This document shows positions 7,847 to 16,672 of a stretch of 64,000 nt of DNA, piece after piece; the first letter of the stretch is position 1; each line of letters begins with the position of its first letter. Both the position numbers and the translations under genes were made by a program. Source of the stretch: JAUPVL01 sp964481235. GTDB taxonomy: Bacteria; Patescibacteriota; Saccharimonadia; CAILAD01; BJGX01. The notes below the pieces were generated by a model, which saw only the letters and a list, made by a program, of their open reading frames with translations, had not been told where the DNA came from and searched no databases. The stretch lies in contig CAYZYH010000003.1 in the NCBI GenBank assembly GCA_964481235.1, positions 14,553 to 78,552 on the forward strand, written 5' to 3'.

Positions 7847-9219
7847 GTGATATCACTAACAACCCAGAGACAAGACAAATAGGTGGTAATCAAGCTGAGA
7901 CTAGCGTAATACCTCCTACTAAAGAAGAGCTCAAGACAACCGAAGACTTAAAACGAATTGCTAGTGAAACCAAACAAAAAAGCGAAACTACAGAGACTAA
8001 CCAGAGAGATAGCGCTAAGCTTAAGGCTATAGTAGAAAAGTTTGGAGACATGGGCTGGAAATCTACTCGAGGACCAAACGGTGAAGACCTAGGTATACCC
8101 CAGACCTTAGCAGCTCCAGTACTTCGTGAAGATGGTAAAGTCGATACTGAAGGTTGGCGTACTGCAGTAGTATCCATTGATGGTAAACACGTTGTTCTTA
8201 TGGAGGAGTTAGATGAGGATGGCAAAGTAAAGTCTTCACGACAAACTAGTCTTGAGAGTTGGGAGTTGGAGCAGATGGGTATTTCTGCCAAACAAAAAAT
8301 CGAGGCAATGAATGGTTCTGTAAAGGATCAATATCGGGACGAACAAGAATTGTCCACAAACCCAGAAGAAGAAAATATGTCTAATGTGGAGTTGTCTGAA
8401 GTAGTTACGCAACCAGAATCACGTCGTTATAAACCAGGTGATAAATTTACGTTCTTAGTGCATGCACCACTAGACATTCGAGCTCGCACCGAAGCATTGG
8501 GTTTAGAAGAATTTAACTTAACAGAGAGGCCACTCAACACTACGCTTATTGACCAAGAACATAGTTGGACGTTCGAGGGTATGTCTGGGCTTATAATTGA
8601 GCCACCTAGTAGTCAAGAAAAAGTGCTTGGTGCTTGGTCTTACGACTCTGGCTTGAACGATATGGTGAGAGAAGAAGCTCAGCCAGACCCTAGTACTTTG
8701 CTTGAAGAGACTCAACCCGATAATTATAATCAGGTAAACATTACTAGCGGTAGAGTGATTGGAGTATATATACGTATTCGTGAAGACGGTAGCGATATTG
8801 GAGATCCCGCAAGATCGGCTCAACTTAGAGAGTTTGCCCAACAAAATGACTTACCAATTGCTGAGATAGTTGTACAGCCCCAAGAATTCACTGACAAGCC
8901 GCCAGAAATTGTAAAGCCCAATAAAGATCTGACTACGATTGAATTTACGGCCAATGGTAAGAAATTTAGAGTGGATGCGCTTGTGGCCAATCCTGCCAGG
9001 CCTTTGCCTGGGGATGAGCCATATGAAGGTTATTTTTTGAGGGCTAGATCTATAAATCAGTATGGTGAAGCTGGGGGAGATGTCAGCGACCCAGAATCTT
9101 TTCAAATTATTATTGACCAACTACAGCCATTATTAGAAACAGATTTAGAGCCTAGCACAAGAATTGCCGTCGAAAAAATGTTACGTCGTTATAGTAGTGA
9201 GCTAAGCAAATTGAGATAA
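7843..9219 (+). CDS. hypothetical protein, third gene of the uvrB unit
   Basis: 458 residues, not recognised. It starts in an ATGA overlap with the preceding gene. It is highly hydrophilic and acidic, with a probably disordered N-terminal 60 residues rich in Glu, Lys, Thr and Gln, and no membrane segment or signal peptide. Two more ordered parts can be guessed near residues 70-150 and 185-330. No catalytic motif is seen. It is the last gene of the uvrB transcript; a fresh promoter for uvrA follows. A cytoplasmic structural or regulatory role is possible but unsupported. Confidence 0.7.
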   Translation: MSDITNNPETRQIGGNQAETSVIPPTKEELKTTEDLKRIASETKQKSETTETNQRDSAKLKAIVEKFGDMGWKSTRGPNGEDLGIPQTLAAPVLREDGKVDTEGWRTAVVSIDGKHVVLMEELDEDGKVKSSRQTSLESWELEQMGISAKQKIEAMNGSVKDQYRDEQELSTNPEEENMSNVELSEVVTQPESRRYKPGDKFTFLVHAPLDIRARTEALGLEEFNLTERPLNTTLIDQEHSWTFEGMSGLIIEPPSSQEKVLGAWSYDSGLNDMVREEAQPDPSTLLEETQPDNYNQVNITSGRVIGVYIRIREDGSDIGDPARSAQLREFAQQNDLPIAEIVVQPQEFTDKPPEIVKPNKDLTTIEFTANGKKFRVDALVANPARPLPGDEPYEGYFLRARSINQYGEAGGDVSDPESFQIIIDQLQPLLETDLEPSTRIAVEKMLRRYSSELSKLR

Positions 9220-9248
9220 GTTACTACTTATATATTACTATCTAGTTC

Positions 9249-9277
9249 TTGAATAGTATTGACATTGGTGGTACAAT
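9249..9277 (+). promoter_or_regulatory. uvrA promoter
   Basis: TTGAAT (9249-9254) and TACAAT (9272-9277) are separated by 17 bases. The start ATG 9291 is 13 bases downstream, so the leader is only about six bases and carries no Shine-Dalgarno site. Confidence 0.65.
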
Positions 9278-9290
9278 TGAGCCTTAAATT

Positions 9291-12110
9291 ATGGCTCAAC
9301 ACGACAAAATCATCATTAAGGGTGCGCGCGAGCACAATCTCAAAAACATCGATGTCGAGATCCCTAGGGACAAATTGGTGGTGATTACAGGACTCTCTGG
9401 AAGCGGTAAGAGTTCATTGGCATTTGATACTATTTATGCCGAGGGACAACGCAGATATGTAGAATCACTGAGTGCATATGCTAGACAGTTTTTAGGTCTT
9501 ATGGAGAAGCCCGATGTTGACCAAATAGATGGTCTTAGCCCAGCAATATCGATAGATCAAAAATCCTCTAGCCGCAACCCTCGTTCTACCGTTGCTACAG
9601 TAACAGAAATATATGATTACTTACGTTTACTCTTTGCCCGTATTGGTGTGCCTCACGATCCAAATACTGGAGAGGTATTGACCAAGCAAACCCCTCAACA
9701 AATTGTTGATACTCTAAAAAAATATCCAAAAGATACCAAAATAATTATTTTAGCTCCAATAGTTAAGGATAAAAAAGGTGAGCACCGTCACCTATTAGAA
9801 GAAGCCCAAAAAGCAGGTTATAGTCGTGTAAGGCTGGATGGTAAAATTTACGAGATAGACGAAGTGCCAACACTAGATCGCCAAAAAAAGCACACTATCG
9901 AAATCGCTATAGACAGAATAAGTATTGATCAAGAAAATCCTCAACGTCTAGTAGAGTCGGTAGAAGCTGCATTACACCTGGGAGAAGGTGTTATTAATGT
10001 GCTAAATTTCGACACTAATGAGGAGCAGTTATTTTCAGAGCACTATACCACGGTAGATTCTGGTTTTGCCTTGCCAGAGATAGAACCTCGTTTATTTAGT
10101 TTTAATTCCCCGCATGGAGCTTGCCCTAACTGCATGGGTCTAGGTTCATTACTAATAGTAGACCACGATCTTATTGTTCCTAATAAGAAACTAAGTATTG
10201 CCGAAGGGGCTATTCGTCCCTGGAGTCGTACTACTCAACGAATGAGTTGGTATACTAAGCTGCTAGAAGCTGTCGCAAAGAGTCATGGATTTGATTTAGT
10301 AACCCCAGTAGAAAAGCTAAGTCAGGAAAATTTAAGTGTTCTCTACTATGGCACCGGCAATGAAGAAATTGGCGTACCTGGTCCGGGCGGTAAAACTTAT
10401 AAAACTAAGTTCGAGGGTGTTATTCCTAATTTAGAGCGTAGGTATCGCGAAACCGATAGTGATTTTGTAAAACGCGAAATTGAGAAGTATATGACTACCC
10501 AAGTATGCGGTAGTTGCGATGGTAAACGTCTCAAACCAGAGGTACTAGCTATTACTGTTCATGATAGTTCTATTGCCGACGTTACCGAACTTACTGTAGA
10601 GCAAGCCGTGGAATATTTTTCTAAGCTTAAACTCAATGAGCAGGAGAACATTATTGCCTCACAAATACTCAAAGAAATAAATGCTAGATTGAAGTTTTTA
10701 AATAATGTTGGTCTTAGCTACCTATCGCTAAATAGAGCAGCCAATACTCTAGCTGGCGGGGAGGCACAACGCATTCGACTGGCCACTCAAATTGGCTCAA
10801 GTTTAATGGGAGTATTGTATATTCTCGACGAACCCTCAATTGGTTTACATCAACGCGACAACGATAGGTTGATAGAAACCCTCAACACCCTAAGAGACCT
10901 AGGAAATACGGTTATTGTTGTTGAGCACGATGAAGACACTATAAGAGCAGCTGATTACGTAATAGACGTTGGGCCATTAGCTGGTGAAGCTGGTGGAAAG
11001 ATTGTCGCAGTAGGCACACCATCTGCAATAGCAAAAGCCAAAGATTCACTGACTGGCCAATACTTAAGTGGTAAAAAAACAATAGCTGTACCTAAAAATC
11101 GCCGAAAGCCAGACGGAAGATACCTAGAGATAGTTGGTGCTAGCGAACACAATTTAGATAATGTAACAGTTAAAATTCCACTTGGAGTGATGACGGTAGT
11201 AAGTGGAGTTTCTGGTAGTGGTAAATCTAGTCTTATAAATGATATCCTAGCTCGCAAACTCAGCCAAGAATATCACCGCAGTCAAGAGCCTACAGGAAAG
11301 TTTAAAGAAATAAAGGGTGTTGAACATTTAGACAAGGTAATAGATATTGATCAAAGCCCAATTGGGCGAACACCTCGCAGTAACACCGCAACTTACACGG
11401 GTGCATTTAATGATATTCGTGATCTTTTTGCGATGGTGCCAGAAGCAAAGATTAGAGGTTATAGCGCTGGCCGATTTAGTTTTAATGTAAAGGGTGGGCG
11501 TTGCGAAACTTGTAGAGGTGATGGCATTATCAAGATTGAAATGCATTTTTTACCAGACGTGTATGTTACCTGTGAGGCTTGCCAAGGTAAACGCTACAAT
11601 CGTGAGGCTCTAGAAATACTATACAAAGGCAAAAATATCTCCGACGTACTAAATATGACTGTAGAGCAAGCTGGTGAATTCTTTAGTAATATCCCTTCAA
11701 TATCTCGCAAACTAGAAACACTTATAAGCGTAGGATTGGGTTATATTAAACTAGGCCAACCCGCCACTACACTATCTGGTGGTGAAGCTCAGAGAATAAA
11801 ACTGGCTTCAGAGCTTAGCCGCCGAGCTACTGGCAAAACACTTTATATATTAGATGAGCCAACTACTGGTCTTCACTTTGAAGATGTTCGAAAACTACTA
11901 GAAGTACTACAAGCCTTGGTTGTGATGGGTAACTCTGTTTTAGTAATTGAACATAATTTAGATGTAATAAAATCCGCTGACTGGGTAATTGATCTTGGCC
12001 CCGAGGGTGGTATTGGAGGTGGAAAAATAGTTGGTGAGGGTACACCAGAGGTAGTTGCTAAAATTGATAAATCTTATACCGGACGATATCTAAAAAAACT
12101 TCTTAAATAA
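9291..12110 (+). CDS. uvrA: excinuclease ABC subunit A
   Basis: 939 residues, full length. UvrA is the dimeric ABC ATPase that finds bulky DNA lesions and loads UvrB. Two ABC modules are visible: Walker A GLSGSGKSS near residue 34 with signature LAGGEAQRIRLA near 485, and Walker A GVSGSGKSS near 640 with LSGGEAQRIKLA near 825. Zinc-module cysteines appear as CPNCMGLG near 280, CGSCDGK near 405 and the CETCRGDG...CEACQGKRYN pair near 740-765 that forms the damage-sensing zinc finger. Its neighbours uvrB and uvrC complete the pathway in one 8.5-kb block, each under its own promoter. Confidence 0.98.
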   Translation: MAQHDKIIIKGAREHNLKNIDVEIPRDKLVVITGLSGSGKSSLAFDTIYAEGQRRYVESLSAYARQFLGLMEKPDVDQIDGLSPAISIDQKSSSRNPRSTVATVTEIYDYLRLLFARIGVPHDPNTGEVLTKQTPQQIVDTLKKYPKDTKIIILAPIVKDKKGEHRHLLEEAQKAGYSRVRLDGKIYEIDEVPTLDRQKKHTIEIAIDRISIDQENPQRLVESVEAALHLGEGVINVLNFDTNEEQLFSEHYTTVDSGFALPEIEPRLFSFNSPHGACPNCMGLGSLLIVDHDLIVPNKKLSIAEGAIRPWSRTTQRMSWYTKLLEAVAKSHGFDLVTPVEKLSQENLSVLYYGTGNEEIGVPGPGGKTYKTKFEGVIPNLERRYRETDSDFVKREIEKYMTTQVCGSCDGKRLKPEVLAITVHDSSIADVTELTVEQAVEYFSKLKLNEQENIIASQILKEINARLKFLNNVGLSYLSLNRAANTLAGGEAQRIRLATQIGSSLMGVLYILDEPSIGLHQRDNDRLIETLNTLRDLGNTVIVVEHDEDTIRAADYVIDVGPLAGEAGGKIVAVGTPSAIAKAKDSLTGQYLSGKKTIAVPKNRRKPDGRYLEIVGASEHNLDNVTVKIPLGVMTVVSGVSGSGKSSLINDILARKLSQEYHRSQEPTGKFKEIKGVEHLDKVIDIDQSPIGRTPRSNTATYTGAFNDIRDLFAMVPEAKIRGYSAGRFSFNVKGGRCETCRGDGIIKIEMHFLPDVYVTCEACQGKRYNREALEILYKGKNISDVLNMTVEQAGEFFSNIPSISRKLETLISVGLGYIKLGQPATTLSGGEAQRIKLASELSRRATGKTLYILDEPTTGLHFEDVRKLLEVLQALVVMGNSVLVIEHNLDVIKSADWVIDLGPEGGIGGGKIVGEGTPEVVAKIDKSYTGRYLKKLLK

Positions 12111-12160
12111 TAGTTATTAACACACTAACATATGGCCATGCTTTTTTGTAGGAAGAAGTA

Positions 12161-12166
12161 TAAAAT
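12161..12166 (+). promoter_or_regulatory. -10 box of a leaderless promoter (uvrC)
   Basis: TAAAAT is followed by exactly six bases and ATG 12173. No Shine-Dalgarno site is present. Confidence 0.6.
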
Positions 12167-12172
12167 AGTATC

Positions 12173-13591
12173 ATGAATACCCATATAAAGAATCAACTTA
12201 CTAAACTACCAGACTCCCCGGGTGTTTATTTTTTTAACGATAAAAAAGGTAACATAATATACATTGGTAAAGCATCAATACTAAAAAGAAGAGTAAAATC
12301 TTACTTTCAAAAGAACCATAAAGATTACAAAACTCCTCTTCTAGTAAAGAATATTGCTAGTCTTAAGTGGATAGAGGCAAGCTCAGAAATAGAAGCTTTA
12401 TTTCTAGAGGCCGAGTATATAAAACGCTACAAACCACTATACAATGTTGAGCTCAAAGATGATAAGAATTTTATTTACATAAAAGTTACATTGTCTGAAG
12501 ATTTTCCAGCCATATCCTTAGTGCGTAGACCAAGTGACGACAAAGCTCGCTATTTTGGCCCTTTTGTAGCTGGCTTTCAAGTAAAGCAAGCTCTTAAGTA
12601 CTTACGTAGAATATTCCCATACTATACACGTTCAGACAGAAATCACTCAAGCAAACTAGAGTATCAAATAGGTGTTCTGCCAGACCCAAATATCTCAAAA
12701 AAAGATTATCGTCTAAGAATACGTAGGCTACTTTTAATACTCGAGGGTAAAAGTTCTGTGCTAACCAAACAATTAGAAAGAGATATGAAGAGAGCGTCAA
12801 AAGCTAAGACCTACGAGTTAGCAGCCGAATTGAGAAACCAATATCTTGCCCTAAAAGGTCTTTCTACTAAGATTGTTTTCGGTAAAGATGAGACTTTTAA
12901 TATTGAACTCGACAAGGCTTTGGAAGAGATTACTAGACTTTTAAAACTAAATAAAATACCCAATAGAATAGAGTGTTATGATATATCTAATTTCTCCGGC
13001 GGTGATGCAGTAAGTAGTATGGTGGTCTTTACAAAAGGTATACCAGACCAAAAACAGTATCGTCATTTCAAAATGCACACACCGGGTCCTAACGACTTTG
13101 CCATGATGCAAGAAACTATACGTAGAAGGTTTTCTGAACGCAACAATAAATGGCCTAAGCCCGATCTAATAATTATAGATGGTGGAAAAGGCCAGCTAAG
13201 TTCTGTACTTAGTGTGTTGAATGAACTAAAACTAGACATTCCTACTGTAGGGCTAGCTAAAAGATATGAAACTATAATTATGTACAATACCGCATCGGCA
13301 AATAGCTTTTCTAACCTCAATTTTGAAAATAATTCTGTGGTTTTATATTTGGTTCAGCGCATACGTGACGAAGCACATAGATTTGCGGTGAGCTACCACA
13401 AACTTTTGCGTAAAAAACGCACCCAAGTGTCTGTACTTGATAATATTGCGGGAGTAGGACCAGTAAAGCGCCAAAAACTTTTGCGCAAATTTGGTAGTGT
13501 AAGAGCAATAAGCAAACTCAGTTTAGACGAGCTGACTGAACTTGTAGACAAAAAAACTGCAATGGCTATTTTTGAACAACTACACGAATAG
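12173..13591 (+). CDS. uvrC: excinuclease ABC subunit C (short form)
   Basis: 472 residues against roughly 590-620 in most bacteria. UvrC makes both incisions around the lesion. The GIY-YIG nuclease (GVYFF...IIYIGKAS, residues 18-36) makes the 3' cut. A UVR motif near residues 200-230 binds UvrB. The RNase H-like domain is present (IECYDISNFSGG near 264 and IIDGGKGQLSSV near 334, DEAH near 400), and a helix-hairpin-helix pair (NIAGVGPVKRQKLLRKFGS) closes the protein. The deficit lies mainly in the middle linker and the region between UVR and RNase H domains, where most UvrCs carry a cysteine-rich segment. All catalytic parts seem retained. Confidence 0.96.
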   Translation: MNTHIKNQLTKLPDSPGVYFFNDKKGNIIYIGKASILKRRVKSYFQKNHKDYKTPLLVKNIASLKWIEASSEIEALFLEAEYIKRYKPLYNVELKDDKNFIYIKVTLSEDFPAISLVRRPSDDKARYFGPFVAGFQVKQALKYLRRIFPYYTRSDRNHSSKLEYQIGVLPDPNISKKDYRLRIRRLLLILEGKSSVLTKQLERDMKRASKAKTYELAAELRNQYLALKGLSTKIVFGKDETFNIELDKALEEITRLLKLNKIPNRIECYDISNFSGGDAVSSMVVFTKGIPDQKQYRHFKMHTPGPNDFAMMQETIRRRFSERNNKWPKPDLIIIDGGKGQLSSVLSVLNELKLDIPTVGLAKRYETIIMYNTASANSFSNLNFENNSVVLYLVQRIRDEAHRFAVSYHKLLRKKRTQVSVLDNIAGVGPVKRQKLLRKFGSVRAISKLSLDELTELVDKKTAMAIFEQLHE

Positions 13592-13633
13592 TCTACAGAT
13601 GTTACATATCTATTAATTGTTGATATTTTCTGC

Positions 13634-13639
13634 TAAAAT
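13634..13639 (+). promoter_or_regulatory. -10 box of a leaderless promoter
   Basis: TAAAAT, preceded by TGC (extended -10), ends six bases before GTG 13646. This supports the GTG start of the holin-like gene. Confidence 0.6.
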
Positions 13640-13645
13640 AAGGCA

Positions 13646-14005
13646 GTGTTAAGGAGATTCTTACTAATTTGGTTAGCTAATGCCATCGGCCTGTTTGCAG
13701 CGGCTTTTTTGTTTGCGGGGGTTGATTATGGCAATAAGCTTGTGGTGTTAATTTTGGCTAGTTTTATATTTGGGTTGGTTAACTCACTTATTAGGCCCAT
13801 CATAGTGATTATTAGCTTACCGGCAATTGTACTTACACTAGGTTTATTTACCTTGGTTGTTAATGCTCTTATGCTCTATCTAACTAGTCGCCTTTATCCA
13901 GCCTTTCAAATCCGTTCAATTTGGTCGGCTATAGGCGCAGTAATAATTGTATGGTTAGTAAACTATATCTTTGAAATATATATACTTAAGGAGAAAACAG
14001 CATGA
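13646..14005 (+). CDS. phage holin-family membrane protein (Phage_holin_4_2 type)
   Basis: 119 residues beginning at GTG, the codon six bases after the -10 box. Four hydrophobic helices are visible (about residues 5-24, 28-50, 55-78, 88-110), with the family landmarks NSLIRPIIVIISLPAIVLTLGLF. Despite the family name, these proteins are widespread chromosomal integral membrane proteins of unknown function, not evidence for a prophage. The gene is coupled to secG by an ATGA overlap, which hints at a membrane-related role. Confidence 0.82.
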   Translation: MLRRFLLIWLANAIGLFAAAFLFAGVDYGNKLVVLILASFIFGLVNSLIRPIIVIISLPAIVLTLGLFTLVVNALMLYLTSRLYPAFQIRSIWSAIGAVIIVWLVNYIFEIYILKEKTA

Positions 14006-14220
14006 AAAACATTCTTTCAATAGTAACGGTCGTTTCGAGCATACTGCTAATGGTTGCTATTTTGTTACAAAATCAAGGTAGTGGTCTAGGCTCAGCATTT
14101 GGTGGTGAAAGCAACTTCTATCGTACAAAACGAGGTGCAGAACAGGCTCTGTTTGTTGCCACAATAGCGCTAGCTATAATATTTATCGGCTGTCTCATTG
14201 GGTTATTACTCGTTCCATAA
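14002..14220 (+). CDS. secG: preprotein translocase subunit SecG
   Basis: 72 residues with two membrane helices (about 4-22 and 50-71) separated by the conserved loop LLQNQGSGLGSAFGG. SecG is the small accessory subunit of the SecYEG channel. A GGAGAAAAC ribosome site lies inside the end of the preceding gene, and the ATG overlaps its stop. Confidence 0.93.
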   Translation: MKNILSIVTVVSSILLMVAILLQNQGSGLGSAFGGESNFYRTKRGAEQALFVATIALAIIFIGCLIGLLLVP

Positions 14221-14229
14221 AATTAACCC

Positions 14230-15972
14230 ATGGCATCTTACCTGCGTTTTCAAATAAATAGAAAAACCCGGAGAATGCGTTCAGTGTTGCATACTTGGCG
14301 GGTTTGGCTTTTTAATTATCTAGATAGACATATATATGGTGGATGGCAAAAACTTGGCGCTTCACGTTGGTTATTTGTAGCCTGGTTGCTTATTGTATTT
14401 GTAAGTGTATGGGGTTTTTGGCAGCAGTACGACTCAATAAACTCTCATTTTTTAACCCAAGCTCCAAAGAGTGGAGGAGTATACAGCGAAGGTTTAGCCG
14501 GAACAGTGAAGGCTGTTAATCCATTATTTCCAGAAAGTTCTGCGTCTAGCGATGTTACCTCGGTAGTGTTTAGTGGTCTTACTAGAGTGGGTAGTAACAG
14601 ACAAATAGAAGGTGACCTCGCCAGTAGCTGGGATATTAGCCCAGACAGGAAAAGTTATACTTTTCACTTGAGGCCAAACTTGAAATGGCAAGATGGTACT
14701 AAATTGAGCGCAGAAGACGTTGCCTTTACTATTAACAGAATACAAAACCCCGACACTCGTAGCCCACTAGCAAGTAACTGGACAGGAGTTAAGCTAGAAG
14801 TGGTTGATGCGAATACAGTAAGATTTAGTCTTCCGAGTAGCTACTCACCATTTTTATATAGTACTACCGTGGGTATTATCCCTAAGCATTTACTAGAAAA
14901 TATTCGTCCAAGCTTATTGCGTACCAATGAATTTAACCAAAAACCGATAGGAAGTGGGCCATACATTTTACAACAAATAGAAGATGATCAAGACCAGCTA
15001 GTACTAAGGCCCTACAAAGACTATCATTTTGGCAAACCCTATATAGATAAGCTTAATTTCATTCAGTATGCTAGCGCCAGTGATTTTTTAAATGCCTACC
15101 AGAAAAAACAAATTAATGGGTTTACTACTACTAAGCCAGAAATAGAAAAACAAGCCTCAGAGATAGAAGATTTAAAAATTCACCACTTAAGCATGCCAGC
15201 TTACGCTGCTCTGTTTTTCAATACCAAATCTCCAGTAGTGGCGAGTGCAGGATCACGACAAGCACTTTCTTATGCTATTAATAAGCAGGCTATTGTTGAT
15301 AAACAGCTTGATGGTCAGGCGGTGGTAGTGCACTATCCAATTTTGGCAGGATACTCCGGTTTTGACAGTACTGCTGCAAAGTACCAATACAACATAGACC
15401 AAGCCAAAAGCGCTTTGGCAGCTAGTTCTGGCACGCTAGGTAAAGATAGTCACATAAGAATTGTGACTCTTAAAGATTCAACTTACGAAAAAGTAGCCGA
15501 AGAAGTTAAGAAGATGTGGGCCGAAGTAGGGGTTTCTGCCGATGTAATTGCTGTGCCCCTAGATGATTTACAACAAAATTATATTAGACCACGAAACTAT
15601 GACGTATTATTGTACGGTCAAGATATAGGCTTTGACTCAGACATATATTCGTTCTGGCACTCTTCTCAGGCTAACGACCCCGGTCAAAACCTAAGTCAGT
15701 ATTCTAACGCAGAAGCCGATAAGCTTTTAGAGACTGGGCGTATTGCTAAAGATCCAGACTATAAAAACTCTAGGTATGCTACATTTTTACAATCTTGGGC
15801 AAAAGATCTTCCAGCAATAATACTGTATAGTCCCTATTTTGATTACGCCCAGAATATACAAGTACAGGGTTTGGCAGCCAATAAACTCGTTGAGCCTAGC
15901 AATAGATTTTTAGATATTCAGAAATGGTATGTACAAACCAGACAAGCTACCAAAGCGAGTGTAGCAAAATAG
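14230..15972 (+). CDS. ABC-type oligopeptide-binding protein (family 5)
   Basis: 580 residues. The SBP_bac_5 (OppA/DppA) fold is clear from YSEGLAGTVKAVNPLF, the LASSWDISPDRKSYTFHLRP block and KWQDGTKLSAEDVAFTINRI at about 125-175. The first 45 residues are basic, followed by a single membrane helix near 46-66 and no lipobox cysteine, so it should be anchored by an N-terminal helix instead of a lipid. The gene follows secG by nine bases. No permease or ATPase genes are adjacent, so its transporter must be elsewhere or it acts alone. Confidence 0.9.
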   Translation: MASYLRFQINRKTRRMRSVLHTWRVWLFNYLDRHIYGGWQKLGASRWLFVAWLLIVFVSVWGFWQQYDSINSHFLTQAPKSGGVYSEGLAGTVKAVNPLFPESSASSDVTSVVFSGLTRVGSNRQIEGDLASSWDISPDRKSYTFHLRPNLKWQDGTKLSAEDVAFTINRIQNPDTRSPLASNWTGVKLEVVDANTVRFSLPSSYSPFLYSTTVGIIPKHLLENIRPSLLRTNEFNQKPIGSGPYILQQIEDDQDQLVLRPYKDYHFGKPYIDKLNFIQYASASDFLNAYQKKQINGFTTTKPEIEKQASEIEDLKIHHLSMPAYAALFFNTKSPVVASAGSRQALSYAINKQAIVDKQLDGQAVVVHYPILAGYSGFDSTAAKYQYNIDQAKSALAASSGTLGKDSHIRIVTLKDSTYEKVAEEVKKMWAEVGVSADVIAVPLDDLQQNYIRPRNYDVLLYGQDIGFDSDIYSFWHSSQANDPGQNLSQYSNAEADKLLETGRIAKDPDYKNSRYATFLQSWAKDLPAIILYSPYFDYAQNIQVQGLAANKLVEPSNRFLDIQKWYVQTRQATKASVAK

Positions 15973-16031
15973 TATCGGCTATAGAATAGGTAATGTACAA
16001 TGTATTTATAGGTTAGTACTATCTTCTTCGA

Positions 16032-16118
16032 GCGGATGTGGTGGAATTGGTAGACACGCTAGCTTCAGGAGCTAGTGAGAGCAATCTTGTGGAGGTTCGA
16101 GTCCTCTCATCCGCACCA
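16032..16118 (+). tRNA. tRNA-Leu(CAG)
   Basis: 87-nt class II tRNA with the CCA end encoded. The acceptor pairs GCGGATG with CATCCGC, the anticodon stem CTAGC/GCTAG holds loop TTCAGGA (anticodon CAG), the long variable arm is normal and the T-loop is TTCGAGT. It differs from the tRNA-Leu(TAG) at 57890 mainly in the anticodon loop, variable arm and T-stem. Confidence 0.95.
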
Positions 16119-16125
16119 CCAATTT

Positions 16126-16146
16126 CGACCCAATGTGGTCGTTTTT
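16126..16146 (+). terminator. short terminator after tRNA-Leu(CAG)
   Basis: CGACC and GGTCG arms with a six-base loop are followed by TTTTT. The stem is only five base pairs. Confidence 0.5.
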
Positions 16147-16150
16147 ATTA

Positions 16151-16179
16151 TTGACAAAAATCACTATAGATACTAAAGT
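16151..16179 (+). promoter_or_regulatory. promoter of the 16235 gene
   Basis: TTGACA (16151-16156) and TAAAGT (16174-16179) lie 17 bases apart. Transcription would start about 50 bases before the ORF, giving a leader with an AGGAGAT ribosome site. Confidence 0.7.
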
Positions 16180-16234
16180 GAGGTAGGTTTTTGTATTATA
16201 AAAATTCTGTACCTTACCAACTAGGAGATATGAA

Positions 16235-16636
16235 ATGTCTCAACCAAGCACTACTCAAAGTGGTCGAGTAGGCCTACGCATGCTAGAGGGTATACGTAGA
16301 GGTGGTATTTATCCTCTAGATGATAAGATTGCCGAGTTAGTAAAGCACATGCAAGATAACGATTTGCTCTTAAGGACAATTGGCACTAACGAAGAAGAGC
16401 TAGAACAAATTCGAATCGATTGGTATATAGACCGTGCCAGGTTCGAACTAGAAGTTTTACGGCGTGGTAGCAATAACTACTACTGGTGGCATCTATCAGA
16501 ATTGTGGCGTTATGTACGTGTAGCCAACTTAAGCTTGAGTGATATTGGCAGCAGCGAATGGGAGCTTAGTAGATTAAAAAGAAAAAACCGGCGATCTTTA
16601 CGAAAGCAAAGTAGATTGCTAGAAAAAATCTCCTAA
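16235..16636 (+). CDS. hypothetical small basic protein
   Basis: 133 residues, not recognised. It has a consensus promoter, an AGGAGAT ribosome site six bases before the ATG and its own terminator, so it is a real monocistronic gene. It is soluble, helix-rich, with an aromatic patch (NNYYWWHLSELWRYV, about 89-103) and a very basic C-terminal tail (RLKRKNRRSLRKQSR) that could bind nucleic acid. Confidence 0.7.
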   Translation: MSQPSTTQSGRVGLRMLEGIRRGGIYPLDDKIAELVKHMQDNDLLLRTIGTNEEELEQIRIDWYIDRARFELEVLRRGSNNYYWWHLSELWRYVRVANLSLSDIGSSEWELSRLKRKNRRSLRKQSRLLEKIS

Positions 16637-16641
16637 TCTTG

Positions 16642-16667
16642 CCCCAAGTAATTTACTTGGGGTTTTT
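16642..16667 (+). terminator. terminator of the 16235 gene
   Basis: CCCCAAGTA and TACTTGGGG arms (nine base pairs, three-base loop) are followed by TTTTT. The reverse strand carries a weaker A/T flank, so it may serve only the plus strand. Confidence 0.85.
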
Positions 16668-16672
16668 AATTT

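Noticed and set aside
13646..14005. Prophage signal from a holin-family gene
   Set aside because: This family is chromosomal in most bacteria, and no other phage gene is near. It is coupled to secG.
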